Shown here piece by piece: positions 1 through 7,301 of a stretch of 11,871 nt of DNA; position 1 is the stretch's first letter, and each line of letters starts with the position of its first letter. The DNA lies in assembly GCA_964638775.1 (NCBI GenBank), contig CAZWZH010000212.1:1-11871 (forward strand). The letters are read 5' to 3'. This stretch comes from Azophilus sp964638775. Its GTDB lineage: Bacteria; Pseudomonadota; Gammaproteobacteria; Pseudomonadales; Azotimanducaceae. The notes beneath the pieces are model-generated. The model was not told the origin of the DNA. It searched no databases and was given only the letters and a program-made list of their open reading frames with translations. Position numbers and translations under genes: made by a program.

Positions 1-213
1 CTCAAGAACAAGCGCATCCTGGCGCTCGACATGGGAGCGCTGATCGCCGGCGCCCACCATGGTGTGCAGCTCATCGACGAACAGGATGATGTTGCCTTCC
101 TGCTTGGCCAGTTCGTTCAGCACCGCCTTGAGCCGTTCCTCGAATTCGCCCCGGAACTTGGCGCCGGCGATCAGCGCTCCCATGTCGAGCGCCAGGATGC
201 GCTTGTTCTTGAG
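1..213. repeat. Exact 54-bp inverted repeat (1-54 and 160-213) at the window edge
   Basis: Bases 1-54 are the exact reverse complement of bases 160-213, separated by 105 bases. The match ends at base 55 (c, where a would be needed to pair with t159) and is cut at base 1 by the window, so it may be longer outside. Both arms contain the near-palindrome GGCGCCGGC, which also occurs in the real clpB sequence at the turning point (codons for VGAG). This fits a fold-back (chimeric or assembly) junction inside clpB at a short homology. A true genomic inverted repeat within clpB is much less likely because it destroys the AAA+ domain. Confidence 0.9.
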
Positions 214-903
214 GCCCTCCGGCACCTCCCGGTTCAGGATGCGCTGTGCCAGGCCCTCGACGATGGCCGTCTTGCCCACGCCCGGTTCGCCGATCAGCAC
301 CGGGTTGTTCTTGGTGCGGCGCTGCAGCACCTGGATGGTGCGCCGGATCTCGTCGTCGCGCCCGATCACCGGGTCGAGCTTGCCTTGTTCGGCGCGTTCG
401 GTCAGGTCGATGGTGTACTTTGCAAGCGCCTGCCGGTTGTCTTCGGCATTGGAATCGTCAACCGTTTCCCCGCCCCGGACGGCCTCGATGGCGAGGTCGA
501 GCTGCGCTGCGTCTACGCCCGCATCGCCGAGAACCCGCTGCACCGCGCGGTCGCGGGCCAGTGCCCTCAGCACCTGCTCGCTGGACAGGTACTTGTCCCC
601 CGCTTTTTGCGAGAGCCCGTCCGCCAGGGTCATGGCGCGGACAAACTCCCGCGACGGCTGGATGTCGCCGGTGGGCGTACTCACCGCGGCCACCCGGTCG
701 AGCGCCGCGGCAACGCCATCGGCGACCTTCGCGCTCTGGCCGCCTGCCTGAACCAGCAACGGCAGCAGCGAACCGGGTCCCGGCTCGATCAGCACAGCCA
801 ACAGGTGAACCGGTTCCAGGGAAGCGTGGTCCCGGCCCGCCGCCAGCGACTGGGCATCCGCCAGGGCGCCCTGCAACCGGCTTGTCATTCGATCCATGCG
901 CAT
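1..903 (-). CDS. clpB: ATP-dependent disaggregase ClpB, N-terminal part (runs off the window; last codons artefactual)
   Basis: ClpB is a cytoplasmic hexameric AAA+ chaperone that pulls polypeptides out of aggregates together with DnaK. The start (ATG at 903) gives MRMDRMTSR, matching the family N-terminus MRLDRLTNK, and a GAGGA Shine-Dalgarno lies 6 nt upstream. The Clp N domain covers about residues 1-145 and is followed by the family stretch KYTIDLTERAEQGKLDPVIG. The first nucleotide-binding domain carries Walker A GEPGVGKT at residues 205-212 and Walker B ILFVDE before LHTMVGAG. About 286 residues are genuine, roughly a third of the usual 860. From residue 287 the sequence reads DQRSHVERQDALVLE, which is not ClpB: bases 1-54 are an exact reverse complement of bases 160-213. 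The true continuation is therefore absent from this window. It lies downstream of comEC in the same direction. Identity is certain; only the last 15 codons are suspect. Confidence 0.96.
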   Translation of the reverse strand, partial: MRMDRMTSRLQGALADAQSLAAGRDHASLEPVHLLAVLIEPGPGSLLPLLVQAGGQSAKVADGVAAALDRVAAVSTPTGDIQPSREFVRAMTLADGLSQKAGDKYLSSEQVLRALARDRAVQRVLGDAGVDAAQLDLAIEAVRGGETVDDSNAEDNRQALAKYTIDLTERAEQGKLDPVIGRDDEIRRTIQVLQRRTKNNPVLIGEPGVGKTAIVEGLAQRILNREVPEGLKNKRILALDMGALIAGAKFRGEFEERLKAVLNELAKQEGNIILFVDELHTMVGAGDQRSHVERQDALVLE

Positions 904-909
904 TGCGAA

Positions 910-914
910 TCCTC
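910..914 (-). promoter_or_regulatory. Ribosome binding site of clpB
   Basis: GAGGA on the minus strand, 6 nt before the ATG at 903. It decides between ATG codons at 903, 897 and 888 in favour of 903, in agreement with the ClpB family N-terminus. It overlaps the stop codon (913-915) of the long comEC frame. Confidence 0.7.
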
Positions 915-3309
915 AATATTGCTGCACATCCGGCGAACCGCCCGTGCGGTGCGCTGCTCCAGTTTCAGCGATCGCGTGACCGCAGAAACGCTCATGCATA
1001 ACAATGAGTCCGTCTGCCTGTTTTTCAACGTTTGCCGGACATCGACGGTGTTCTCCGCCTGCGGGTCGGAACGAGGACGTACAAGGAACAACGCCGATTC
1101 TCGGGAAAGAGTTCGCATGCGGCGCTTCATTGGTCCACCAGTTCCAGGAAGACCGGCGCTCCTGGCGCAGCGATTCGACCAGGCCCGGCTGGTTCGAGCG
1201 CCAGGTCAGGGCGCCGTCTCTTCCGGTAATCCAGATCTCCGCGCCCGCCTGACGGTAGCGGCGTACTACCGCGGGGTGCGGATGCCCGTAGCGGTTGCCC
1301 AATCCAGCCATCGCTATCGTGATTCGCGGGGACAGGATGTCGACAAAGCGGGTGGTGGACGATGTGTTGCTGCCGTGGTGGGGGGCGAACAGCAGGTCCA
1401 CCGGCTTCAGGCCCCACGCCGTCAGGAGGCGTTCGGCACCCTTCTCGATGTCCCCGGGAAGCAGTACGCGGCCCGAGCGTGCCGTTACGCCGAGCACGCA
1501 GGATGCATCGTTGCCCGGGGTCGTGAACGACTCCGGCGGATGCAGGACGGTGAATTCCACCCCGTCCCAAATCCAGCGTTCGCCCCGGATACAGGGGCGG
1601 CCACCGAGGCTGGGCACGTTCGCGACCAGCGACTCGACGGGAACGCCGTCGAGCACGGCCCGGGCGCCGCCGGCATGGTCGATGTCGCCGTGACTGACGA
1701 TCATGCGATCGAGCCGGAACGGGCCCGTTGCGGCTATGGCCGGCAGCACCAATGCCTCGCCCAGGTCGAAACCCGAGGCAAAGCGGGCTCCTGCATCGTA
1801 AAGCAACCGATGTCGCCGGGTATCGATCAGGATGGCGCTGCCCTGCCCGACATCGAGGCTCGTTACGCGCACTTCCCCGAACGGCGGCCGGCCCTCCAGC
1901 ACCACCAGGCCCACGGCGTAGAGCGGCAGGCACGCCAACACCGCCCGCCAGTTGCAGGTGCACAGCAGGCATCCGAGCGCAAACAGGCTGGCCGCGAGCT
2001 GTCCCGGGCCGATCGGAACCTTGCGCACGCCCGCCCCGTCGAGCCAATGCAGATAGCCGAGCAGTGAGGACAGGGCCGCGTCCGCGCCCGCCCAGCAGAA
2101 CTCCGACAGCGGCGGCAGCAGTACCGATGTCACGAGGCCGGACAGCACCAGCGGTACGACGACGAACGAGACCCAGGGGACGGCGTACAGATTGGCGAGA
2201 CCCGCGACCGGCGCAGCCTCTCCCGCCACGAATGCCACCAGCGGCGTCATGCCCAGCACCATGATCCACTGCGCCCGCGCCAGCCCGGACAGCCAGCCAT
2301 ACGGCGGCGCCCGGTTCGCCAATCCGGCGAGCAGCAGGCAGACCGCCCCGAACGACAGCCAGAACCCGGCGCTGAGCGGGGCGAGCGGCTGCACGATCAG
2401 AACGGCAATCGCCGCCAGGGCGAGCCACCGCCCCGGAGGGACGGCACGACCGGCCGCGAAGGCGAGTATCCCGCAACCGGCCATGACACCTGCGCGTACG
2501 GCTGGTATGCCCGCCCCGGAGAGCCAGACAAAACCCGCCACCGCGCATAGGGCAACGACAGCGGCGACGCGGCCGAGGGGCACCCGGGCCAGCCACCGGG
2601 GCGCCAGCCGCCCTATGCCGTGCCCGGCAACCAGGCCGAACACCGCTACCAGCCCCACGTGCAGACCGGATACGACCAGCAGATGCACCGTGCCCGTCCG
2701 GCGCAACAGCGACCAGTCGTCGTCGCCGAGGTGACGGCCGTCGCCGGTTGCGAGCGCCAGGAGATGCGCCCGATTGCGAAAGCCTCGCACCTGTTCGGCA
2801 ATCGCCCCGTGAATGCGCTCGAGCGGCGACGGAGCGGAACGGCCGAGGCGCTCGCCGTGCCGGACGTACCCGGTACCGTTAACACCGTTTGCCATCAGCC
2901 AGCGTTCGTAGTCGAACCCGCCCGGATTCTGGTAACCCCATGGGGCGCGGACTTCCGCGGCCAGGCGCCAGGACTCTCCCCCGCGAACGGGCGGTGGAGA
3001 ATGCCAGTTCAACCGCAGCCTGCGACCCGTCAGGTCGATGCAATGACGGCTCCCGTCTTCGAGCACATCGACCACGAGGCGCAGGCGTTGCGCGGACGGG
3101 TCGTTCGCCGCCGGGTCTGCGACCCGGACCCTGGCCACCAGGTCTCGGGTCTCTTCCGAGACACAATGCGGCACTCGTTGCGCCAATGCCCGGTTCTTCT
3201 CGACCAGGAACGAACCCGCGGCCCCCAGGACGGCGGCGAGCCACAGGGCCCGGCCTGTCCAGCGCTTGAGCTTCGGGGTGGAGGCGTAGCGGAGGCGTGA
3301 TTGCAACAC
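913..3309 (-). CDS. comEC: DNA internalization channel protein ComEC/Rec2
   Basis: ComEC is the inner-membrane channel that takes up single-stranded DNA during natural transformation. The start is a GTG at 3309 with no strong Shine-Dalgarno. After an N-terminal hydrophobic segment (about 20-36) comes the OB-like DUF4131 region, ending in NPGGFDYERWLMANGV (128-143). The polytopic competence domain follows, with SGLHVG at 214-219 and many membrane segments to about residue 470. The C-terminal metallo-beta-lactamase-like domain has HGDIDH (540-545), LLPGDIE (D620) and PHHGS (HH at 644-645), so the putative nuclease motif set looks complete. The family normally ends near residue 725 (after WNWW at 722-725), but this frame continues 73 more codons to a TGA 9 nt before clpB. 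Those residues resemble nothing I know and may reflect chance read-through or a lost stop. In pseudomonads comEC also neighbours DUF2062 and lol genes. Confidence 0.93.
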   Translation of the reverse strand: MLQSRLRYASTPKLKRWTGRALWLAAVLGAAGSFLVEKNRALAQRVPHCVSEETRDLVARVRVADPAANDPSAQRLRLVVDVLEDGSRHCIDLTGRRLRLNWHSPPPVRGGESWRLAAEVRAPWGYQNPGGFDYERWLMANGVNGTGYVRHGERLGRSAPSPLERIHGAIAEQVRGFRNRAHLLALATGDGRHLGDDDWSLLRRTGTVHLLVVSGLHVGLVAVFGLVAGHGIGRLAPRWLARVPLGRVAAVVALCAVAGFVWLSGAGIPAVRAGVMAGCGILAFAAGRAVPPGRWLALAAIAVLIVQPLAPLSAGFWLSFGAVCLLLAGLANRAPPYGWLSGLARAQWIMVLGMTPLVAFVAGEAAPVAGLANLYAVPWVSFVVVPLVLSGLVTSVLLPPLSEFCWAGADAALSSLLGYLHWLDGAGVRKVPIGPGQLAASLFALGCLLCTCNWRAVLACLPLYAVGLVVLEGRPPFGEVRVTSLDVGQGSAILIDTRRHRLLYDAGARFASGFDLGEALVLPAIAATGPFRLDRMIVSHGDIDHAGGARAVLDGVPVESLVANVPSLGGRPCIRGERWIWDGVEFTVLHPPESFTTPGNDASCVLGVTARSGRVLLPGDIEKGAERLLTAWGLKPVDLLFAPHHGSNTSSTTRFVDILSPRITIAMAGLGNRYGHPHPAVVRRYRQAGAEIWITGRDGALTWRSNQPGLVESLRQERRSSWNWWTNEAPHANSFPRIGVVPCTSSFRPAGGEHRRCPANVEKQADGLIVMHERFCGHAIAETGAAHRTGGSPDVQQY
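1002..1028 (-). promoter_or_regulatory. Possible heat-shock (sigma-32-like) promoter for clpB
   Basis: Minus strand: GTTGAAA-like -35 element (TTGAAA at 1028-1023), a 13-nt spacer, then ACTCATTG at 1009-1002. The latter partly matches the sigma-32 -10 consensus CCCCATnT. This would put transcription start near 995 and leave a leader of about 90 nt before clpB. clpB is a classic heat-shock gene, which is the main reason to consider the match; the -10 fit is only partial. The site lies inside the extended comEC frame. Confidence 0.3.
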
Positions 3310-3464
3310 GGGTGCCTGCTCGAGGAGATTTCAACGCCACGGGAGCTTGCCAACGTCCCGGGGAGACTCCGGGACGGCCCGCCAATCGCCGTTGCCCCGG
3401 TCGGTTTCCACACCCGAACCGCTCCGCCGGGCCCGGGATTGCTTCCCGTTTGGCATAATGAGTT
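3310..3464. other. Divergent intergenic region between comEC and the DUF2062 gene
   Basis: 155 bp without a gene. It holds a 7-bp-arm inverted repeat at 3355-3375 (GTCCCGG / CCGGGAC, 7-nt loop) with no following T run, so not an intrinsic terminator. It also holds the left part of the palindrome at 3449-3472. No strong ribosome binding site is visible for either flanking gene. Confidence 0.5.
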
Positions 3465-3472
3465 ATGCCAAA
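3449..3472. promoter_or_regulatory. Perfect palindrome over the DUF2062 start codon; possible operator or leaderless promoter
   Basis: Arms TTTGGCATAA (3449-3458) and TTATGCCAAA (3463-3472) are exact inverted copies around the 4-nt centre TGAG. The right arm contains the ATG (3465) of the DUF2062 gene. The left arm includes CATAAT (3454-3459), a good -10 hexamer that would start transcription at or next to the ATG, giving a leaderless message. No clear -35 is visible. Because the site is symmetric, a similar CATAAC faces comEC. Whether it is an operator, a promoter or an RNA hairpin cannot be decided from sequence. Confidence 0.5.
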
Positions 3473-4094
3473 GAAACTCCTGCGCCGGTACCTGCCGGAC
3501 GCCGACAGAATCCGTGCGAATCCCGCCCTCAAGCCCGTGAGTTTTCTGCTCGACCGGACGGATATCTGGCACCTGCACCGCCGCGCCGCCGCCGGCGCCA
3601 CCTTTATCGGGCTCTTCTGCGCCTTCGTGCCGGTTCCCACGCAGATGCTGCTCGCCGCCGTGCTCGCCGTGGTTTTCCGCTGTAACCTGCCCATTGCCGT
3701 GGCGCTGGTCTGGATATCCAACCCCCTCACCTTTCCGCCGATGTTCTATTTCGCCTATCGCCTGGGGGCGTGGCTTTTGGATATGCGCCTGGAAACCGAC
3801 GCCGTGCCGACAGACCTCGACTGGTGGATCGGCAACCTCGACAACATCGGCATTCCGATGCTGTTCGGCGCCCTGCTTTGCGGCTGGGTGGCGGGCGTGA
3901 CCGGATTCGTGCTGGTTCGCGTACTGTGGCGGTTTCACGTGATCCGCCGCTGGAAGGAACGCCGCGCGCGCCGCCGGCAGCGGCCGCGCGGCCAATTCAG
4001 GCGTGCAACCCCGCCACCGGGTTCTGACGTGCCGCCCGGCGGGCCGGTATCCATGACGCCAGAACGCAGAGCAGCCAGGACAGGCCAGCGATGA
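3465..4094 (+). CDS. DUF2062 domain membrane protein
   Basis: 209 residues of unknown function in the DUF2062 family, whose members are small inner-membrane proteins. The start MPKKLLRRYLPDADRIR matches the family's usual N-terminus and fixes the ATG at 3465. The hallmark region at about residues 35-107 includes HLHRRAAAGATFIGLFCAF, PVPTQML, VWISNPLTFPPM and YRLGAWLLD. A further hydrophobic segment (about 128-152) precedes HVIRRWKERRARRRQ. The last 40 residues are rich in Arg and Pro, are probably disordered, and make the protein longer than the usual 170-180 residues. That tail overlaps the 3' end of the convergent lolC by 98 bp. No Shine-Dalgarno precedes the ATG, which lies in a palindrome. 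The same family sits beside comEC and lol genes in other gammaproteobacteria. The family call is secure; the function is not known. Confidence 0.9.
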   Translation: MPKKLLRRYLPDADRIRANPALKPVSFLLDRTDIWHLHRRAAAGATFIGLFCAFVPVPTQMLLAAVLAVVFRCNLPIAVALVWISNPLTFPPMFYFAYRLGAWLLDMRLETDAVPTDLDWWIGNLDNIGIPMLFGALLCGWVAGVTGFVLVRVLWRFHVIRRWKERRARRRQRPRGQFRRATPPPGSDVPPGGPVSMTPERRAARTGQR

Positions 4095-5178
4095 CGGCAA
4101 GGTCCTGGGCCAGCACCAGCGATGGCAGGACATCGAAGTAGGACCCCTCAAGCATACTGAATCCCAACCAGGACTCCACCACCCCAACGAGGTAGCCGAT
4201 GTTCTCTGCCAGGAGGGCGCCGAGCAGGATGCCTGCCGCGATTCCGACGGAAGCGATTGTCACGCCCTGCAGCAGAAAGATCCGGACGATGAACCATCCA
4301 TCGGCGCCCATCGTGCGCAGAATGGCGATGTCGCCGCGCTTGTCGCTCACGAGCACGGTCTGCCCCGAGACGATATTGAAACCGGCTACCGCAATGACCA
4401 GCAGAAGCAGCAGGAACATGAGCGCCTTTTCGATCCTGACCGCCTGAAACAGTTCGCCGTAGTTCTCTTGCCAGGTCTCGACCGAAAGCGACGGGTAGCC
4501 CCCGGTCAATTCATCGGCGAACCGGTCGGCCTTCAGCGGCTCGGCCAGCACCACTCGCACGCCGTCGGTGCCCAGGCGACGCCGTTCCCGCCCCGTGAAT
4601 CCGTCGCGCCTGGTCAGCACCAGGTAGTGATCGAGTTCGGCCCCGATCGCGAAGGTGCCGGCAAGCCGGAATCGCTTGATCTTCGGGTGCACCGATCCGC
4701 CGGCGGGTTCCGAGACGACCAGAGCCACCGGGTCACCGGCAACGAGACCCAGGTGCCGCGCAATGGGGTCGCCCAGCACGATGGCGGCGGGCTGCTTCAG
4801 GGCACCGGTGAGCGTTCCGGTGGTCATGCTGTCGTTCACCCGCGGCAGCAGCCCGCCGTCGCCGGGCTCCATGCCGAACAGGGTGACGGGCACGACCGAG
4901 CCGCGGCCGGCGACCATTCCGGCCGAAGTGAAAAAGGGATAGGCGGCGGAAACGCCTTCTACAGACCGGAGGCTTGCCGCCAGCCCGGGCGCCGCGGGCG
5001 TCACCAGCGCATGCGGCACCGTGCCGAGAATGCGCGTGCGGAGTTCCTCTCCGAGGCCGTTCATGACGCTGACCACCACAGACAGCACCAGTACGCCGAG
5101 GGCGAGGCCCGCGAGCGAGACCCAGGCGATAAAGCGGGAATAGCGGTTCCGCCCGCCCCACAGGTAGCGCACGGCCAT
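3997..5178 (-). CDS. lolC: Lipoprotein-releasing ABC transporter permease, LolC-like
   Basis: An inner-membrane permease of the LolCDE transporter, which releases outer-membrane lipoproteins to LolA. It has 393 residues, near the usual 400. One membrane segment lies at about 17-39 (before SVMNGLGEELRTRILG). A large periplasmic domain spans about 40-250, and three membrane segments lie at about 252-275, 296-325 and 360-378 (MacB/FtsX-type permease fold). ETWQENYGELFQAVRIEK followed by AVAGFNIVSGQTVLV and DKRGDIAILRTMGA matches E. coli LolC (GELFQAVRMEK) better than LolE. The start is ATG 5178: the frame is open far upstream but only as antisense-free read-through across lolD, and no other ATG, GTG or TTG lies between the lolD stop (5241) and 5178. 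It is the last gene of the lolE-lolD-lolC operon. Which permease is C and which is E rests on remembered sequence similarity. Confidence 0.9.
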   Translation of the reverse strand: MAVRYLWGGRNRYSRFIAWVSLAGLALGVLVLSVVVSVMNGLGEELRTRILGTVPHALVTPAAPGLAASLRSVEGVSAAYPFFTSAGMVAGRGSVVPVTLFGMEPGDGGLLPRVNDSMTTGTLTGALKQPAAIVLGDPIARHLGLVAGDPVALVVSEPAGGSVHPKIKRFRLAGTFAIGAELDHYLVLTRRDGFTGRERRRLGTDGVRVVLAEPLKADRFADELTGGYPSLSVETWQENYGELFQAVRIEKALMFLLLLLVIAVAGFNIVSGQTVLVSDKRGDIAILRTMGADGWFIVRIFLLQGVTIASVGIAAGILLGALLAENIGYLVGVVESWLGFSMLEGSYFDVLPSLVLAQDLAVIAGLSWLLCVLASWIPARRAARQNPVAGLHA

Positions 5179-5240
5179 GGCCGGTGCGAGCCCGTCCCGC
5201 CGCCCTCGCGAAGAAAGCCCGCCAGCCGTGTCGGCCCCGC

Positions 5241-5924
5241 TCAATTCCGCGCTTCCAGCACGCCGTTGTCGAGCTTCAGCACCCGATGCACGCCCTCGAT
5301 CATGTGCTCGTCGTGGGTCACCAGGACGAACGCGGTTCCGGTTTCGTCGCTCAGCGAGCACATCAGGCGAAACACCTGGCGCGCGTTGTCCTTGTCGAGA
5401 TTGCCGGTCGGTTCGTCCGCAAGGACGATATCCGGCCGGCCAACCAGTGCCCGGGCCACCGCCACCCGCTGGCGTTCCCCGCCGGAAAGCTGCGCCGGGC
5501 GGTGACGTGCCCGGTCCGCCAGGCCCACCGAGCGCAGCATGTCCAGGCCCTGTTCCCGGGCTTCCACGGCCACGGCGCCGCGCAACCGCAACGGCATGGC
5601 GACGTTTTCCAGGGCCGTGAACTCGGGCAGCAGGTGGTGCAACTGGTAGACGAAACCCATGTGACGGTTGCGAATCCGCGCCTGATCGCCGGCAGACGCC
5701 CGGGTGATTCGCGACCCGGCCACACGCACTTCGCCGCCATCCGGTTCGTCCAGACCCGCGAGTATGTGCAACAGCGTGCTCTTGCCCGCACCGGACCGGC
5801 CAACCACCGCCACGCGCTCCCCCGCCGCTACGGCGCAATTCAGCCCATTGAGCACGTCGATGCGCTCGTCCCCCTGGTGGAAGGACTTCGCGAGGCCCTG
5901 TGCGCTGAGAACCGGTTCACTCAT
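5241..5924 (-). CDS. lolD: Lipoprotein-releasing ABC transporter ATPase LolD
   Basis: The cytoplasmic ATPase that powers LolCDE lipoprotein extraction; 227 residues, the normal length. Walker A GRSGAGKST is at 42-50, the Q-loop is FVYQLHHLLPEF (Q94), the ABC signature LSGGERQRVAVARAL starts at 146, Walker B IVLADEPTGNLD is at 166-177 (E171) and the switch His is VTHD (H204). The QLHHLLPEFTALENV stretch is typical of LolD rather than of FtsE or MacB. The ATG at 5924 overlaps the end of the upstream permease gene (ATGAGTGA), implying translational coupling, and has a strong AGGGAGGT ribosome binding site. The downstream permease starts 62 nt after its stop. Confidence 0.96.
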   Translation of the reverse strand: MSEPVLSAQGLAKSFHQGDERIDVLNGLNCAVAAGERVAVVGRSGAGKSTLLHILAGLDEPDGGEVRVAGSRITRASAGDQARIRNRHMGFVYQLHHLLPEFTALENVAMPLRLRGAVAVEAREQGLDMLRSVGLADRARHRPAQLSGGERQRVAVARALVGRPDIVLADEPTGNLDKDNARQVFRLMCSLSDETGTAFVLVTHDEHMIEGVHRVLKLDNGVLEARN

Positions 5925-7293
5925 GGGCCAGCACCTCCCTGGGCATCAGCCCGGCGGCGCGCCGGGCGGGAGGCGCCGTGCCGAGCAGGCAAAGCGCGAA
6001 AGCCGTGCCGCCTATGGCGATCAGGTCGCCCGACCTGACATCCACCGGCAGATAGTTGATGAAGTACCGGCTCATCAGGTCTGCGGCGAAGGTTTCGCTG
6101 ATCCATGCGAACAGGCCCGGAAGGGCAAACGCGCCGGCGGAACCGACCGCGAGGCCCGCCGCGATGCCGATGCCCCCGATCAGCGATCCGAGCACGACGA
6201 ATCCCCCCATCAGCGAGCCGGTGGCGGCGCCCATCGTTTTCAGTATGGCGATGTCGGCGCCACGCTGCCCCACCGCCATGACCAGCGTGGAAACCAGGTT
6301 GAAGGCCGCAACGCCCACCAGAAAGGCCAGCAGCACGAACATCGTTGTCTTCTGCACGACGATCGCATGGTGCAGGTTGCCGTGGGACTGCATCCAGGTG
6401 CGCGCCGAGAACCGGTCGTGGCCGAGCAGTGCCAGGCTGTCCCATGCCGCCCGCCGGGCCGCGAAGAAATCGCCGAGCCTGACCTGGTACCCGTGAATCC
6501 GCTCCCCGAGGCGCAGGAACCTGCGCGCATCGTCGATATGGACGAATGCGGCGCGGCCGTCGAACTCGGAGGCGGACCGCAGAAGCCCGGCAACTTCGAA
6601 TCTCTTCTGCCGGGGGAATGCACCCGCGGGGGTGATGTTCGCCATCGGCGCCACAAGCGTGACCACCTCCCCCGGGCCGACTCCGAGACGCGCGGCGAGC
6701 CGGGCTCCCAGAATCACCCTGAATGCGCCGGACCGCAGTTCCTCGAGGCCCTCCGAAGCGGCGATGAGCCCGCCCTCCCGGAACATCCTTGCCTGAGCGC
6801 CGGGAGTCGGGCTCGACTCGGTTTGGCGGCTGCCCGTATCGACAAAGCGGGCCAGATCGGACACCCGGCCATAGGTTTCCGGTTCCACACCATTCAACAG
6901 CATGCCCTGGACGTTATCGGTTCCGGCGGCAAGCCCCACCGCTTGAACGACGGGAACGGCGGCCTCCACGGCGGGCAGCGACTCGAGCAGGTCGATATCC
7001 GCCGCACTCACCCCAACGGGCTGCCAGCCGTTCAGGCTGAGGTGCGGCAGCACCGCGAACACGCGCTTTTCGAGCTCCCGCTCAAACCCGTTGATGACCG
7101 AGACGACAACGACCAGAACGGCGATGCTCAGCGCCAGGCCACAGATCGCGACGTTGCCGATGAACGACAGCGAGCTGCCCCGGGCAAAGGCGTAACGCCA
7201 GCCGAGGCTGGCGCCAAGCCTGCAAATTGCACCAAGGGCCGCGATGATCGTCGAGGACTTTTGCCGTGTGCGCGTACTCGCGAGCGGAAGCAT
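5917..7293 (-). CDS. lolE: Lipoprotein-releasing ABC transporter permease, LolE-like
   Basis: The second permease of the LolCDE complex, first gene of the operon. It has 458 residues from ATG 7293, longer than the usual 400-415. A membrane segment at about 44-66 leads into SVINGFERELEKRVFAVLPH. The periplasmic domain spans about 67-315, and the C-terminal membrane segments lie at about 318-340, 362-390 and 424-442. TWMQSHGNLHHAIVVQK and AAFNLVSTLVMAVGQ match E. coli LolE (FNIVSTLVMAV) rather than LolC. The extra length comes from an N-terminal stretch of about 25 residues and an insert around 153-188. The frame is open up to 7398, but those codons overlap the end of apbE, so ATG 7293 is preferred; its Shine-Dalgarno is weak (TAGG). 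The gene ends inside the start of lolD. Confidence 0.9.
   Translation of the reverse strand: MLPLASTRTRQKSSTIIAALGAICRLGASLGWRYAFARGSSLSFIGNVAICGLALSIAVLVVVVSVINGFERELEKRVFAVLPHLSLNGWQPVGVSAADIDLLESLPAVEAAVPVVQAVGLAAGTDNVQGMLLNGVEPETYGRVSDLARFVDTGSRQTESSPTPGAQARMFREGGLIAASEGLEELRSGAFRVILGARLAARLGVGPGEVVTLVAPMANITPAGAFPRQKRFEVAGLLRSASEFDGRAAFVHIDDARRFLRLGERIHGYQVRLGDFFAARRAAWDSLALLGHDRFSARTWMQSHGNLHHAIVVQKTTMFVLLAFLVGVAAFNLVSTLVMAVGQRGADIAILKTMGAATGSLMGGFVVLGSLIGGIGIAAGLAVGSAGAFALPGLFAWISETFAADLMSRYFINYLPVDVRSGDLIAIGGTAFALCLLGTAPPARRAAGLMPREVLAHE
5933..5940 (-). promoter_or_regulatory. Strong ribosome binding site of lolD inside lolE
   Basis: AGGGAGGT on the minus strand, 8 nt before the lolD ATG at 5924. 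It lies within the last codons of the upstream permease and fixes the lolD start in an 8-nt gene overlap. Confidence 0.75.
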
Positions 7294-7301
7294 GGCCGCG
7301 C

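Noticed and set aside
885..1130. 81-codon minus-strand frame as a separate gene
   Set aside because: It overlaps both the extended comEC frame and the clpB start, and matches no family I know. Kept only as part of the finding on that region.
31..2067. A 678-codon plus-strand open frame
   Set aside because: It is antisense to clpB and comEC, both of which have clear family motifs. The long opening is a product of high GC.
3355..3375. GC-rich inverted repeat GTCCCGG / CCGGGAC as a terminator
   Set aside because: No T run on either strand, and it lies upstream of both divergent genes.
5179..5838. In-frame extension of the LolC-like frame to 5838
   Set aside because: The added residues are a shifted reading of lolD and the family N-terminus fits ATG 5178.
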